DNA of 64,000 nucleotides from Penicillium oxalicum (taxonomy: Eukaryota > Ascomycota > Eurotiomycetes > Eurotiales > Aspergillaceae). Made by a program: the position numbers and the translations under genes. The stretch lies in assembly GCF_001723175.1 (NCBI RefSeq), contig NC_064655.1, positions 2,480,001 through 2,544,000 on the forward strand, written 5' to 3'. Positions 25,035-35,754 of this stretch are shown in pieces; position 1 is the stretch's first letter; every line of letters begins with the position of its first letter. Below the pieces are notes generated by a model that was not told the origin of the DNA, made no database searches, and saw only the letters and a list, made by a program, of their open reading frames with translations.

Positions 25035-26759
25035 CTACTCCGCATAATGCTTCAGATGCTCTTTGATATCCCGCACGATCCGACACAACTCCCTCCCCTT
25101 GGCCCCGCGCTGCGACGGATCGCTCCGATCTAGGATCGTGTCCAAAAGCGCGGCAGGGACATGCCCCTCCGCGCGGTCACGGATAGCGTGCAGCCGCTCT
25201 TCGATCTGGTTGAGTATGTGCGTGCTCACCTGCAGCAGGATGCAGATCTGCAGGTCGCGTGTGCTGCTGCCGACCTCGAACCCGTCAACCTGGAGTTTCG
25301 GCAGGGTCGGCAGGAAGTTGGAGCCTGAGGGGTTGGCGGCTACCGAGTCGCGGATGAAGGAAAAGACGCCCTCGTAGAGCTGAATCACGCTGGTATAACC
25401 GGTGAGGAAGAGGAGGGTGAGGGTGGTGTCGAGTTGCAAGGAGATTGCAGGGGAGGTGCTAGGGGCGGAGGTGGAGGAGGAGAGGAGAGATGCCCCGGAT
25501 GTAGAGGCAGAGGCAGAGGAAGAGGAGGCGCAAGAAGAGGAATGAGAGGCTGAGGCCGATAAAGGCCCCGAAAGTGGTGGGAGAGGATTGCCTCCTAAGG
25601 GTGAAGAAGGGGCATGAGAGCCAGTCTGGTTTAGCGTGGTTGTCTCGGTCATCGCTGTCGTTACCTCGTCTGCTGTGCTAGTGGTGCGCTCGGTGTGTCC
25701 CGGCGGGAACAAGGTGCTTTTACATCGCTCCAGCTGCTTGAGGATGTCAAGGAGCTCCTTCGAGCTGTGGAGCATCTTTCCGATCACGTAGTTCTGGCCA
25801 CCCTTGCGGCCCTTCTCGACCTCCAGATAAGTTGAGCGGGAGGCTTGCGAGAAAAGCAGAGTTCCTGCCACTTTGCCCGAGTTCACCAGCCCAACGTCCT
25901 GCAGCAGGCCGCGGTTCAACTTGCCCATCCGTGCAATGCATTCGTTTTTGATGCTCACAATGTCCATCTCGCGATGGCGTGACTCGCGCTGAGGCGTCTC
26001 GAACCCGTTTAAGCCACGAGAAGACTGCAGTGAGGACCGGAGCTGGTTCTCTCCTGTCAGGGATCCGCGGTAATTGCTACCCGCTGGGGTTCCCTCTCGG
26101 TGATCTGGGGGGAGATTTGTGAAGGCGTCCATCCATGGGGACCGATTGTTGTCCTCAGCCATGGGACGAAAGTAGTCGAAGAAGTCCGAGCTTCCGGATG
26201 GGGAGTGTGGAGTGAGAGCGGCACTGAACCCAAAGCCACGACTGGCAGTCATATCTGGCAGGTGGTCAATGGAGTCTAACAAGGGTGTTCCGTCTGTATC
26301 CAGCACGCCATTCGGATGTAAAGGAGGGTGAGGAAGAAAGTGATCAGGATTGGACAATCGCCGTGTTCGACCGGGTGGCCGCGAGTCCACCGGGTTTGCC
26401 ATGCTGGAGGAATGCGAGAGACGACGAGGGTTCTGCACACCAGTCATATGCAGCAAGCTAGGATCCAAGTCTCCTAGACCAGCAACAGCAGCCACGGGAA
26501 GTTGCCCCGCTACGGTGGCTGAATGAGGATCATAGTTGGACTCTGTATGATGCAGGTATTGAAGAGAAGAAAGTGGTTTCGTCCGATGCGGTTGAGCGGT
26601 TGTAACACAGCGAACATGAGCTTTGAGGCAACGACGACAGGGAGTCGTACTCGAGTTAGACACTGGCCGCTCACAGCGCAGTTTCTGGCCTCGACAACGA
26701 TCGCAGGCAGATCGTCGGCACTGCTCGGCCACCACGACAGATGGTTCGGCCTCACTCAT
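25035..26759 (-). CDS. Zn2Cys6 transcription factor, candidate pathway regulator
   Basis: Intronless gene for a 574-aa nuclear DNA-binding protein. The Zn(II)2Cys6 binuclear cluster is at the N-terminus with C19, C22, C29, C41, C44 and C51 (C-x2-C-x6-C-x11-C-x2-C-x6-C), followed by a basic linker. The middle (about residues 90-420) is rich in Ser, Pro and Thr, with a long serine tract near residues 395-435. The C-terminal part is helical and hydrophobic (TLTLLFLTGYTSVIQLYEG). This layout (N-terminal cluster, short protein, no obvious fungal middle homology domain, conserved C-terminal helices) resembles AflR-type regulators of polyketide clusters, though assignment to that family is inference. 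It converges on the MFS gene. The start is the first in-frame ATG, 18 codons before the first cysteine. Confidence 0.88.
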   Translation of the reverse strand: MSEAEPSVVVAEQCRRSACDRCRGQKLRCERPVSNSSTTPCRRCLKAHVRCVTTAQPHRTKPLSSLQYLHHTESNYDPHSATVAGQLPVAAVAGLGDLDPSLLHMTGVQNPRRLSHSSSMANPVDSRPPGRTRRLSNPDHFLPHPPLHPNGVLDTDGTPLLDSIDHLPDMTASRGFGFSAALTPHSPSGSSDFFDYFRPMAEDNNRSPWMDAFTNLPPDHREGTPAGSNYRGSLTGENQLRSSLQSSRGLNGFETPQRESRHREMDIVSIKNECIARMGKLNRGLLQDVGLVNSGKVAGTLLFSQASRSTYLEVEKGRKGGQNYVIGKMLHSSKELLDILKQLERCKSTLFPPGHTERTTSTADEVTTAMTETTTLNQTGSHAPSSPLGGNPLPPLSGPLSASASHSSSCASSSSASASTSGASLLSSSTSAPSTSPAISLQLDTTLTLLFLTGYTSVIQLYEGVFSFIRDSVAANPSGSNFLPTLPKLQVDGFEVGSSTRDLQICILLQVSTHILNQIEERLHAIRDRAEGHVPAALLDTILDRSDPSQRGAKGRELCRIVRDIKEHLKHYAE

Positions 26760-27049
26760 GACAGTCGGACAGTCCGTTGGGCAACTAAGTTATTCCGACT
26801 GGGGTTGGGGATCAGCAGCAGTAGTTGCTATGCACCGTGGTCATCCACGTGGAGATGCTGGTAGATCTTTATAGACCGCTCTATCACCCCTCTGGTGAGA
26901 TGATTCTGGTAGGAGGATCGTTTCCTCTATGAGCAACACCCAGGAGGACAGTCAAACATTCCAAAACATGGTGTCTTCAACGGGAACCGTGCAGGACGCA
27001 AATATCCCGCTCGGCTGTCTTGTTACCCATCCAGTTGAGTTGCTTTCTC
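26760..27049 (-). promoter_or_regulatory. Upstream region of the Zn2Cys6 gene
   Basis: 290 bp between the regulator start and the LINE remnant. No clear TATA box and no gene. The nearby transposon remnant means the native promoter may be cut short. Confidence 0.3.
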
Positions 27050-27512
27050 GTTGCCCCCTCATCTGTGCCCCTCCACACCACCCTGCACGGTCCACCTAGC
27101 GCTGCGTTGCCTGCGGATACACACATCAGCACTAGGCTCAACAATCCTTACTATGCACCAGCAATCAACGACTAGATCCACTGCTGGCCAACGGCTTATC
27201 TCACCACTCGCGCTTGTGGAGATCTCGCCCGTTTCGAGCGAATCGACCCATTCGTGATGCACCCTGGTGGCACCCACCACTCACACAAATTGCGGATGAC
27301 AAAGAAACCGCTATTGGTTAAGGAGCACGCCCCGGTGATTGACGCGCAGGAGCCTTCGGAGCCAACGATGCGATTGCATATACCGATGGCAGCGGATCGG
27401 AAGCTGGCGTAGGCGCAGCAGCGTATACATAGTTTGGCAGCTGCTCAGAGCGGCCAGCTCACCTCCACTGTATACGCAGCAGAGCTACATGGCATCCATC
27501 TAGTTAAATAGC
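27050..27512 (+). pseudogene. LINE (Tad1-like) fragment with RNase H domain
   Basis: Conceptual reading with frameshifts shows a run ending PWWHPPLTQIADDKETAI at 27260-27316, typical of the region before RNase H in fungal Tad1-type non-LTR retrotransposons. DAIAYTDGSGSEAGVGAAAY follows at 27366-27431, where YTDGS carries the first catalytic Asp of RNase H. A TAG and a frame change come next, then STVYAAELHGIHL at 27469-27507, where the Glu of AAEL is the second catalytic residue. The rest of the ORF2 protein (endonuclease, reverse transcriptase) is not present upstream, so this is a short dead fragment. Confidence 0.7.
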
Positions 27513-27529
27513 CCTTAGTGACACGGGAC

Positions 27530-30500
27530 GCGCATGATATCTCATAATTACGCAGGAAGGACACACGTGAGTCCACCACGTGATAAGTACGTAGTCTTAC
27601 GAGCTTCCGAAGCTCCTCAACTTAGAGGAATCCATCTCTTTTGCCTCTCAGCATCCAATAATAGTAGCAAACCCTCCTGCGAAATTTTTCAGGGAATTTT
27701 ACAGGGTCTGAGGCCTTCGCTTCCGAGGTCAGCCTGGAGGCCTAACTGCGTTTTCCTGTGTTCGCCTGTCGTGCTTCATTGCGTGTTTCATTGCAATTTT
27801 CAGCTCGAGTACGCGGGCAGCTGCGGGTATGATTGGTATAACTACTACCCCGGCAACTATCCCTGTACTTTCTCGTACCTTGTACCTTCGTGCTCTTTTC
27901 ACGCACATATTCTACGTTTACCAGGATTTGAGAATCCCTGCTCTTCGGGACTCCCTTGAATTCTCATTCTCAAGGATTTTCCCCCGGGGCACCAGGTGTA
28001 CCCCGCCTTCGGACAGCGGCACAGAAGGTACGGCCGGATACTACCTTCCCTCAGCATTTAGCTCGCTACCTTCCTTGCCAGAAATCCGGAGCTATCAAAG
28101 ACAGACCCTAAGACCTTGGAGTACCTACGGGATTCATACGATCCGATCCCGCAGACAGAAGTACCCAGGCGTTCAAGACGATCAGCACCAGCGCCAGCAC
28201 TACCCTATCCAACAGAGTAGGCCGAAGACGCCGCTACTATATGTAAAGCATTGAAAACATTTGCAGCTGAGAACGTGGAAGAAATCAAAGCCCACCAGCA
28301 GAATTCAAATCAATAGGAATCAGAAAATCTGGTCACGCCGACACCAGTACAATCGGAAGCCGCACTAAGTATTACGAGACCGAGTCGTACGACTTATCTA
28401 GTCACTAGACGTGCGAAGCATTTAAATTTTGAACTAATAGCGGAGCGCTCCGAGACTCGGGACGAGCCTAACGCTCCAAGGGAGCAGTCATAAGGCTTAC
28501 CCATCCAATCTCATCAACAGCCAGAAGGCGAGGCGCAATTTCATGAGACAGCGCAGGAACCGTCCTAGAGTCCGCCGGAGAGAACGGACCAATCTGCCCG
28601 CGGCTAGACGTCAGACGGCCGACCAGCAGGCCGGACAGAGACCTCAAAGGGGCGTGGACAGATTATACGAACGAGACACCCTCCTAGGCCGGACGTCAAC
28701 CACTACAGCCAGAAGCGGGAACATCAGGCGTACCACCGCCCAGGGGATCAACCTCATCGCGTTATACTCCTGTGCCCAATCAGGCCACACGCAATAATCA
28801 ACCAATGTATAATCAGCGAGGGTACCCTGCTGCTGCGTGTACCCCTGCTGCTGCGTGTACCCCTGCTGCTGCGGGTTCTGCGGGTACTGTTACGGGTCAG
28901 CCATACCATCAGTACGGCCAACCACCCCTACCTCCTCTAATGCCATACCCACATCCATACCAGCAGCCCATGTACCATTATCCGATGTATCCTCAGCAAT
29001 ACGTCCCGATGTACGCGCCGCAGCCGATGTATATTTAACCATCGCAGCAGGCCAACGTACAACCGGCTGAAAGCTAGCCCACAGCGGCGGCCGCAACCTC
29101 CCAGATAGCAACGGGACGGGACGAGTTGAGGGCCATAAGGAAAGAGACAATCGCGAGCGTACGCGACGAGATTGCGGCGGCATTGCACAAGGAGCGGGAA
29201 ACAGACGAACCTTGTTCCCGACGATATATGTCTGATAACGCGCGCATTAGCCAGGCAAGACATGTCAGAACGCCATCGCTACCGCGCGATCGATCGCCGT
29301 TCGATGTACGTGGCACCGAGTCTAGACGTGATCGGTCCGCGTCGCGCACTTACGATTAACGTGGTCGGACTCATTGGGTGCAAGGGGTCGGGGCTATCGC
29401 CGCTCGACACGGGATAACTCCGACGACGATTTAAGCTATTCCTAGTCGAGAGATAGGTTTAGAGACAAGGACGTCGGGTATTTCGAACTAGATAACTCGA
29501 AAGAATTCCTCGAAATACGAGACAAGCTAAAAGTCTACCATAACGTGCATAGCTTTATAAGGGCGGCAAAGTTAGCCGAAGACGCAATACGCCCTTTATT
29601 AATACGGCGGCGCTTTACCTAATATCTTCTCGGAAAAGCGGCTATATAGTATAAATAGAGTATATCTAACGAGGATCGTCTAAGGCTTACGCGTATATTA
29701 TCGATAAAGCTATAGTATAAGGCTCTTCGCGAAAGATCCAGCCTCCTAGTAACGCAAGCTTATTAAATTTATAATAAGCTATAGTATGCCCTTTATAATA
29801 TATATAACCGAAAAGACCCCGACGAATTCTTGCAGAAGATCGTTATATACGGGGAAAAAGCCTACGAGGTAACTACTAATAATACGTAGGTATAGGTAGC
29901 CTATAACAAATTAGCGCTATCGCTTTAACTAATACTAACACCGCTAGATAAAAAACTAGTATCAGTAAATTCGCGAAGTAAGTAAATACGCGAAAGGCCT
30001 AATAGTTCGCGACCTACCGGGACTAAAACGTAAGTAGCAAGCTCCGAGATATACGTCGTTAGCGTAGCAGTCGAGAAAACGACAGATAACGCGCGGAGCG
30101 TCCTAGGAAGCTCCTACAAGGCATAGATAGTAACGTAAATAGAAGTAGTAACTACTACCGTCTACGATACTATAAGGACGATCAGGAACGTGATCGATAT
30201 AATAAGCGGGACTACCGACTAAGAGACCGTAATAATCGCACGGATTCGCCGCGCAAATCAGAAAATCGATATAACGACCGACGAGAGCGTAACAGTAAGC
30301 GGGAAGAAAAGCGAGATAATAGGCGTATAGACCGGCGAGAAGATAGGCGCGAAAGTCGAGGAGACGACCGCCGAGACAATCGCCGGCGCGGTGCGTATCA
30401 CGCAGATACCGAAAGCTCCGATAGCTCGGGCTATAAGACGATAGATAACGAGGAATATAAGTACTCGGAGTCTGACAAAGACGAGACTAGACCTTGCAAT

Positions 30501-31888
30501 TACTCGCGGCGAGCCGGCTTTTTGGACTCGACTCGCGAGCCAGCTCGCACTTCTAGCTCGAACTCGCGAGCCGGACTTTCTGACTCGAACTCGCGAGTAA
30601 TTTTCCGCGGGCCGGCTTTCCCGGCTCGAACTCGCGAGTAATTGCAAGGCCTAATAACGATATACGAGTTAACGTAAGACTAACGGCGCCTCCTAAGGCA
30701 AATGTACCTAAACTACATACTCGCTAGAAAGTAGTTATCAAGGCATATTCAACCACGATAGTACTAGTAGACGTAGTCTTACGAGAAGATATCAAAGAAA
30801 ATATATTATTCGTGCCCTAGTATAATAACGCTACGAAAGCTCTCTAATTAGTCAGAGGATTTTATTCTTAAACTATCGAAATAGGACCGGTAGCGATAGT
30901 CGCGGTGAAGAACACTTTAGACCACGATATTATCCTACCTCGTTATACGTTTATAGGCCTTATAGAACCCTTAGACGAGCGTAAAGCTTATTTTATAAAG
31001 AACGGGTAGACGCCGCGTTAATAGGCGGCGGACCTAAGGAAGCATAGGTAGATACCTCAAAGTGTTCCGAATAGAAGGGTATTATAATATATACCGAGGA
31101 TAAGCACTATAGAGCCGAACTGATTCGCCTCCTAGAAAAATACAAAAATATCTTTACCGATACGGGTCCTATACAGGTGCTACTAGAGAGACTAATAAGG
31201 GTAGAGCTTAAAGAGGATTAGCGGAATAATAAACTACTAATTAAGCTTTACCTACTCTCGGTAAAAGACCGCGTAGTCGTAGACGAAACATTCGACAAAC
31301 TTTATGCGAATAATCGTCTAAAATAGAGTAACAGACGCTCCGAGTTCGGCTTCCCTATCTTCGTGGTCTAGAGAATATTACCGACAGGAGAGCGTAAGTT
31401 AAGAGTAGTAGTAGACTTTCGCGGACTAAACAAGATATCCGTGCGAGATATATACCCGCTACCGACATAGGAAGATATTATCCGTTTTACTTAAGGAGCG
31501 ACGTTACTATCCGTGTTCGATACGATATAGTTTTTTTACTAATTCGGAGTCCACCCGGACGATTAATACAAACTTGTAGTGAACTCGTATAGGGGATAGA
31601 AATTTTTTGTAGTAGCTCCGATAGGATACTATAATAGCCTACTATATACTTAACGATAAGCGGATATATTCGTACGTACTCTAAAGACCTTTGTGCGGGT
31701 ATACGTCGATAACTTCGTCCTGCGAGTAACGTTACCCGACGAGCACCTCGAGGGTCTCGACTAATTTCTAGCAACGATAAGTAACGCAAACGTGATACTT
31801 AGCCCTTCGAAATTATTTATTAGCTTCCTATACGTGCGTATATTAGGGTAATTTGTAGACGGGCTAGGGTTAGTCTCCCTTGAAGATA
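27530..31888 (+). mobile_element. Gypsy LTR retrotransposon, partly RIP-mutated, plus strand
   Basis: A probable LTR/leader region runs to about 28250. A gag with a proline/tyrosine-rich part follows (YPAAACTPAAACTPAAA and PMYHYPMYPQQYVPMYAPQ at 28820-29037), then a stop, an Arg/Glu-rich stretch, and from 29490 a conserved-looking gag core (EFLEIRDKLKVYHNVHSFI-like). An Arg/Asp-rich spacer at 30160-30480 is cut by a small inverted-repeat element. Reverse transcriptase blocks appear at 31360-31850 (RKLRVVVDFRGLNKISVRD, then VYVDNFVLRV). RIP rises along the element: 28.3-29.4 kb still has normal CA/TG, while 29.4-31.9 kb is depleted and full of stops. The 3' part after RT is missing. Confidence 0.7.
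30490..30651. mobile_element. Small TA-flanked inverted-repeat element (MITE-like), copy 2, 162 bp
   Basis: Same ends as copy 1 (GACCTTGCAATTACTCGCG and its inverse), flanked by TA at 30488-30489 and 30652-30653. The interior has repeated CTCGCGAG and GAGCCGGCTTT blocks. It inserted in the Arg-rich spacer of the plus-strand Gypsy element. Confidence 0.75.
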
Positions 31889-31966
31889 GACCTTGCAATT
31901 ACTCGCGGCGAGCCGGCTTTTTGGACTCGACTCGCGAGCCGAGGACTCACGAGTAATTGCAAGGCC
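31889..31966. mobile_element. Small TA-flanked inverted-repeat element (MITE-like), copy 3, 78 bp
   Basis: The shortest copy. Its first about 50 bp are identical to copy 2 and its right end is the same terminal repeat (one change, CTCACGAG). It is flanked by TA at 31887-31888 and 31967-31968. It could be an internal deletion product of a copy-2-like element. Confidence 0.75.
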
Positions 31967-31973
31967 TACTTAC

Positions 31974-32232
31974 GTAATAGAATCTAAGAGGTTCGAAACC
32001 TTCGGGACGGTAGTATAACCCGGGCTTAATCCTTTAGGTCCTTAAACCCTGCGGGATCCTAGCAGTATATATAAGAGGTCCGAAGCACTCGATCGTAGGA
32101 GGGGTCCGAGTGCGGATGGATGCCTAAGGCTTCCTTGTCGGTCCGCGGTCACCTAGTGATATCGGGTGCCGGGGGGCCTAAGGCCTCCCGGGGACTGACC
32201 GGGGGGGTTATCACAAAGGGATCCCCTTTACA
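31974..32232 (+). repeat. Left arm of a large fold-back repeat
   Basis: Inverted match to 32547-32754 at more than 90 percent identity by eye. It contains an extra segment of about 58 bp at 32015-32072 that the right arm lacks. The arm is CG-rich, with a GGGGGGCCTAAGGCCTCCCG block. It abuts copy 3 of the small inverted-repeat element. Confidence 0.75.
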
Positions 32233-32302
32233 ACGCGTGTTAAAAAAACGCGCTAAATTAGCGTAGTGTAGTCAGATTTTTGGAACCTATTATATTAAAT
32301 AG

Positions 32303-32535
32303 TGAAGAGGGGAATGCTCAAGGCAGTCTGATCTCACCAGACAGGTCGAGTCATAGAGGAACCAAACCAAAACCACAAGCAAGCAAGTCCCGGAATCCTC
32401 CAAGGGAATCGTGTAGTCCGATATCGGGAACCAAAGGCAGGAATCAAAAAGAGTGTGATATTCCAAGTATAAGAAATCTGACTGTAAAGACTGTCCTGAA
32501 TCCTCTTTCCAAACTGTTGATCAAGCACGTTGATG
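32303..32535 (+). repeat. Interspersed repeat in the fold-back loop
   Basis: Less mutated partner of 10382-10615. It lies between the two fold-back arms. The arms and this loop together may be one non-autonomous element, or two elements nested. Confidence 0.65.
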
Positions 32536-32546
32536 ATGATGATCCC

Positions 32547-32754
32547 TGTAAAGGGGCTTCCTTTGTGATAACCCCCCCGGTCAGTCCCCGGGAGGCCTTA
32601 GGCCCCCCGGCACCCGATATCACTAGGTGACCGCGGACCGACAAGGAAGCCTTAGGCATCCATCCGCACTCGGACCCCTCCTACGATCGAGTGCTTCGGA
32701 CCTCTCACATGCACCACCGTCCCGAAGGTTTCGAACCTCTCAGATTCTATCACG
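32547..32754 (-). repeat. Right arm of a large fold-back repeat
   Basis: Inverted copy of 31974-32232 without the 58-bp insertion. An open frame crosses the loop and this arm, but it runs through inverted-repeat DNA and is not taken as a gene. Confidence 0.75.
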
Positions 32755-32965
32755 CAGGCATACAGCAGAGGGGGCCATCAGGCCCCGTATGAAATACTAG
32801 GGAGCTATAACATAGCATCCCTCGAGGTTCCCTCGAGGGACCCTCAAGAATTAGTCTTGGAATTGACTCCTGACCAGCGGCGCCTTCTTCTTCCCTGATG
32901 ATCAAGTCTTTCTACCTTGTACAAGTAGATCCTATCACACCTTCCCTCTCCTCTTCCTCAGTCCC

Positions 32966-33222
32966 TGTCACGGCGCGAGTCAGACACGGTGACTCAGGAC
33001 GATTCACGGTCGAATCGACCCCGCGTCGCCTTAGGGTAACAACCCTTGAGGGATCATGTGGGACTGTGGGGCTCGGTACGTGGAGCCTCCATGTTTATAT
33101 TGTGGAAACTAGTGGAGTCTACCCCCGGACCCCAAAATTTAGTCTTTGAATTCAGACCCCATAGACTTGGACTCTCTGCCTAGCCAACAGGTTCTCTGTC
33201 CTGCGATACAGACCCCCTAACA
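32966..33222 (-). repeat. Copia-type solo LTR, minus orientation (LTR1)
   Basis: 257 bp; in its own orientation it begins TGTTAG and ends GTGACA. It differs from LTR2 (35500-35754) by about two substitutions and a 2-nt indel, so the pair is very young. Its flanks are GTCCC on the left and CAATT on the right, which do not match each other but match the flanks of LTR2 (see findings). Confidence 0.85.
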
Positions 33223-33518
33223 CAATTGACGAACATCACCCTCTTACTGGCGAATTCGGACTCATAACTGTCGGAATTACTGCTTAGTCAAATACATGGT
33301 GCACTAATTGGATGTCAACAAGTCTAAATTGCTATGAAGCCCTCTTTCTCGCAATTTGGTTAACTATGTGGGCTCAAAATACATGACTAATTTCAGAATT
33401 GAAGCTTTTCCGACAACCGAGTATCCACTTCTGCTGCCGTTCCGTCAAATCTCGCTCTTGGGAAAAACATTTCGCCGGTGTCTGAGCATGCTGAGGTAAG
33501 GCCGAAGCTCTGCGCCCG

Positions 33519-34585
33519 CTAGCCCTGCTGCAACGCCTGTTTTGTCGCTCGAAATCGCCGAATCAGCAGCTTCATGTGTTCTATCACGACCTCGTTTTCT
33601 TCCTGTAGGAGGTTGATATAGGCCACTGCTTCACACAGCACCTCCGACTTATTGAGTCGTGTGGCACCCCGGTTCGCACCTTCGTTGGTCCCGTCCGTAG
33701 TCGTGCCTGGCGAGAGGGGAGAACTGGACTGCTGTTCTTGCTGTGATTCCTTTTGCTGGTGCTGGTGCTTCCAGTTCTCCACACACTCCCGTAAGGCTTC
33801 AAACCGCTCATGGAGCCCCGCCCGGTACCGTTTCTCAACTATATAGTGCGCGCGCTGGTGCTTTGACGGCCGTGGTCGAGATCTCTCTTGGGATCGTCGG
33901 TCGGTGGCGAAGGGGAGCTGTAAGGGCGGTCGCGTCGAGGTCTCGTTAAGGGATAGCAAAGGCGCAGGGCTCGTCTGGGGAGTTTGTGCGATAAAGTCAG
34001 CTAAGCTGCTAGTTCCAACGCTGCTATTGCAGATACTGGTACTAGTACTGGTGCTGCTGCTGTGGTCGATCTCCGCTGAGTTCAAGATGACGTCCCCCTC
34101 GTCGGAGATCCGTGCAAAGTCTGCAACAGGGACAAGTCAGATAAATTTGGATAAGTCACAAATGCAGTCTTATGCCCGCAGTGCTCACCTAACGTGAAAT
34201 CACAACCCATTAGGTGCGCTGGAAGGTTGTTGGACAGGCTAGGGCGGGAAAAGATATCGCCCAGCCAGCTCTGCACGGGGTTGGTGGAGCTTGGTCCGCT
34301 TTCCAAAGGAAAAGAGGACCCGGTGCACAGGGCGAGGTCGATGGGCGTCGTATTGATGTCTAAGGGAAGGTTGGTCTGTGCAGAAGCTGGTTGGAACGTG
34401 GCTTGCGGCGTGAAAGTCTGAGTGAATTCCTCGAGGGCAGTCATCCACTGGGTGCCTGCCCGTAAAATTTCCGGATCGAGATTATCGTTGGTCATCAGAG
34501 TGCGCAGGGCAGACGCCATACGATCTCGTCGCGTCGGCTGGGATGCAGAGGGATAGAGAGGGCTGGGAGTGTAGGACATGGACAT
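33519..34585 (-). CDS. bHLH-leucine-zipper transcription factor (SREBP-like basic region)
   Basis: 332-aa nuclear regulator from two exons; the intron is 34121-34188 (GT-AG, phase 1, gives FTLDFARISDEGD across the joint). The basic region and helix 1 read KHQRAHYIVEKRYRAGL...RFEAL near residues 217-240. The Tyr at about 231, in EKRYR, is the residue that sets the SREBP class apart from other bHLH proteins, which have Arg there. A long Gln/Ser/Gly-rich loop separates helix 1 from helix 2 (LNKSEVLCEAVAYINLLQEEN), which runs into a short zipper-like coil. No membrane segment follows, so it is not a membrane-tethered SREBP. It sits inside the putative metabolite cluster between two inverted LTRs and could be a pathway regulator. 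The target is unknown. TATATATA occurs at about 34667, upstream of the start. Confidence 0.85.
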
Positions 34586-35499
34586 GGTGCGAAGGATCTA
34601 GGGCAATGGATTATGACAGAGGCTGGCTATCCTTATAGCGTCATCAGTCTTCGACACCTTGGATGTATATATATCGGTATCGACTCACAGGCATTTGGCT
34701 GTCGCCAGGTGCAGGGTTGCATCTTGGCTCGGCTGCAGTAGCAAGATCCTCAGTAAACCACCAACGTATAGGATAGTTAGAGTGCTAGCGTGTGACTAAG
34801 CAGCGTCGGGCCAAAATATCGTCTCGTGTTAGAGAAACACTTGTCTCTATTAGCGTAGGGTTGAAATTACCAATCAAGACGCGGCCAGCGACGCTAACTA
34901 GAATTAAAGAAAGCAGCAGGAAGCGGAGTTGCTATAACTAAGTACTCCGTACTAAAAGAGGCTACCGTTTTGGAGAGGGGCAGCGGCAGTATCGAAATCT
35001 CCGAGGGGCTAACAAGGCTTCGCACAGTCCAGCACTGCCTGGGGAAAATGTGATTGGCCCGAGATAGAGACATGAGCTGCGCAGTTTTTGGTTGTCGGGA
35101 AAGTCCGAAACCGAGGACACGGCTGGCGCAGTCTCTAACATGAAATAGCGCTCACCTCATTCAGGGGCTGAAAAGTCAGGTACAAACAAGATGGAGCCAC
35201 ATTCGACTGGCGGCGGCGGTGGTGCTACTCTCCGTGCGCGCAAATAGCAACCACGTATTAGTGATAGTGAACGGGAACGATTTCGATGTCGAGCGAGAGG
35301 GGTTGCCCTCTGTCCTTGACAGCGCCTGCGTAGTATCCCCTTGGCTGGCAAGCCGCTAGTCTCATTAGCGCCATTTTTCTGCTGCATACGCCGTACTTAC
35401 CGTCATAGGCGTGACCCACTAGCTGGGCTCCCACTGGTGGGCACGTTGTGCGTAGTACGATCCTCCTAAAAGAAAAAAAGGATGGGGGCCAAGAGGGAC
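34586..35499 (-). promoter_or_regulatory. Upstream region of the bHLH gene
   Basis: About 0.9 kb between the bHLH start and LTR2, with a TATATATA stretch near 34667 (about 80 bp upstream of the ATG). No gene is supported. It lies inside the segment that appears to have been inverted together with the gene. Confidence 0.4.
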
Positions 35500-35754
35500 T
35501 GTTAGAGGGTCTGTATCGCAGGACAGAGAACCTGTTGGCTAGGCAGAGAGTCCAAGTCTATGGGGTCTGAATTCAAAGACTAAATTTTGGGGTCCGGGTA
35601 GACTCCACTAGTTTCCACAATATAAACATGGAGGCTCCACGTACCGAGCCCCACAGTCCCACATGATCCCTCAAGGGTTGTTACCCTAAGGCGACGCGGG
35701 GTCGATTCGACCGTGAATCGTCCTGAGTCACCATGTCTGACTCGCGCCGTGACA
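35500..35754 (+). repeat. Copia-type LTR, plus orientation (LTR2)
   Basis: 255 bp, TGTTAG...GTGACA, nearly identical and inverted relative to LTR1. The left flank is GGGAC and the right flank is AATTG. It lies 120 bp upstream of a Copia gag gene and could be its 5' LTR, but the flank pattern argues for a solo LTR. Confidence 0.8.

Noticed and set aside
30258..30647. 129-codon minus-strand frame
   Set aside because: Antisense to the Arg/Asp-rich part of a Gypsy gag and across a small inverted-repeat element; no family resemblance.
32280..32630. 116-codon frame on the plus strand
   Set aside because: It runs through the fold-back loop and arm; no domain, and its sequence is explained by repeats.
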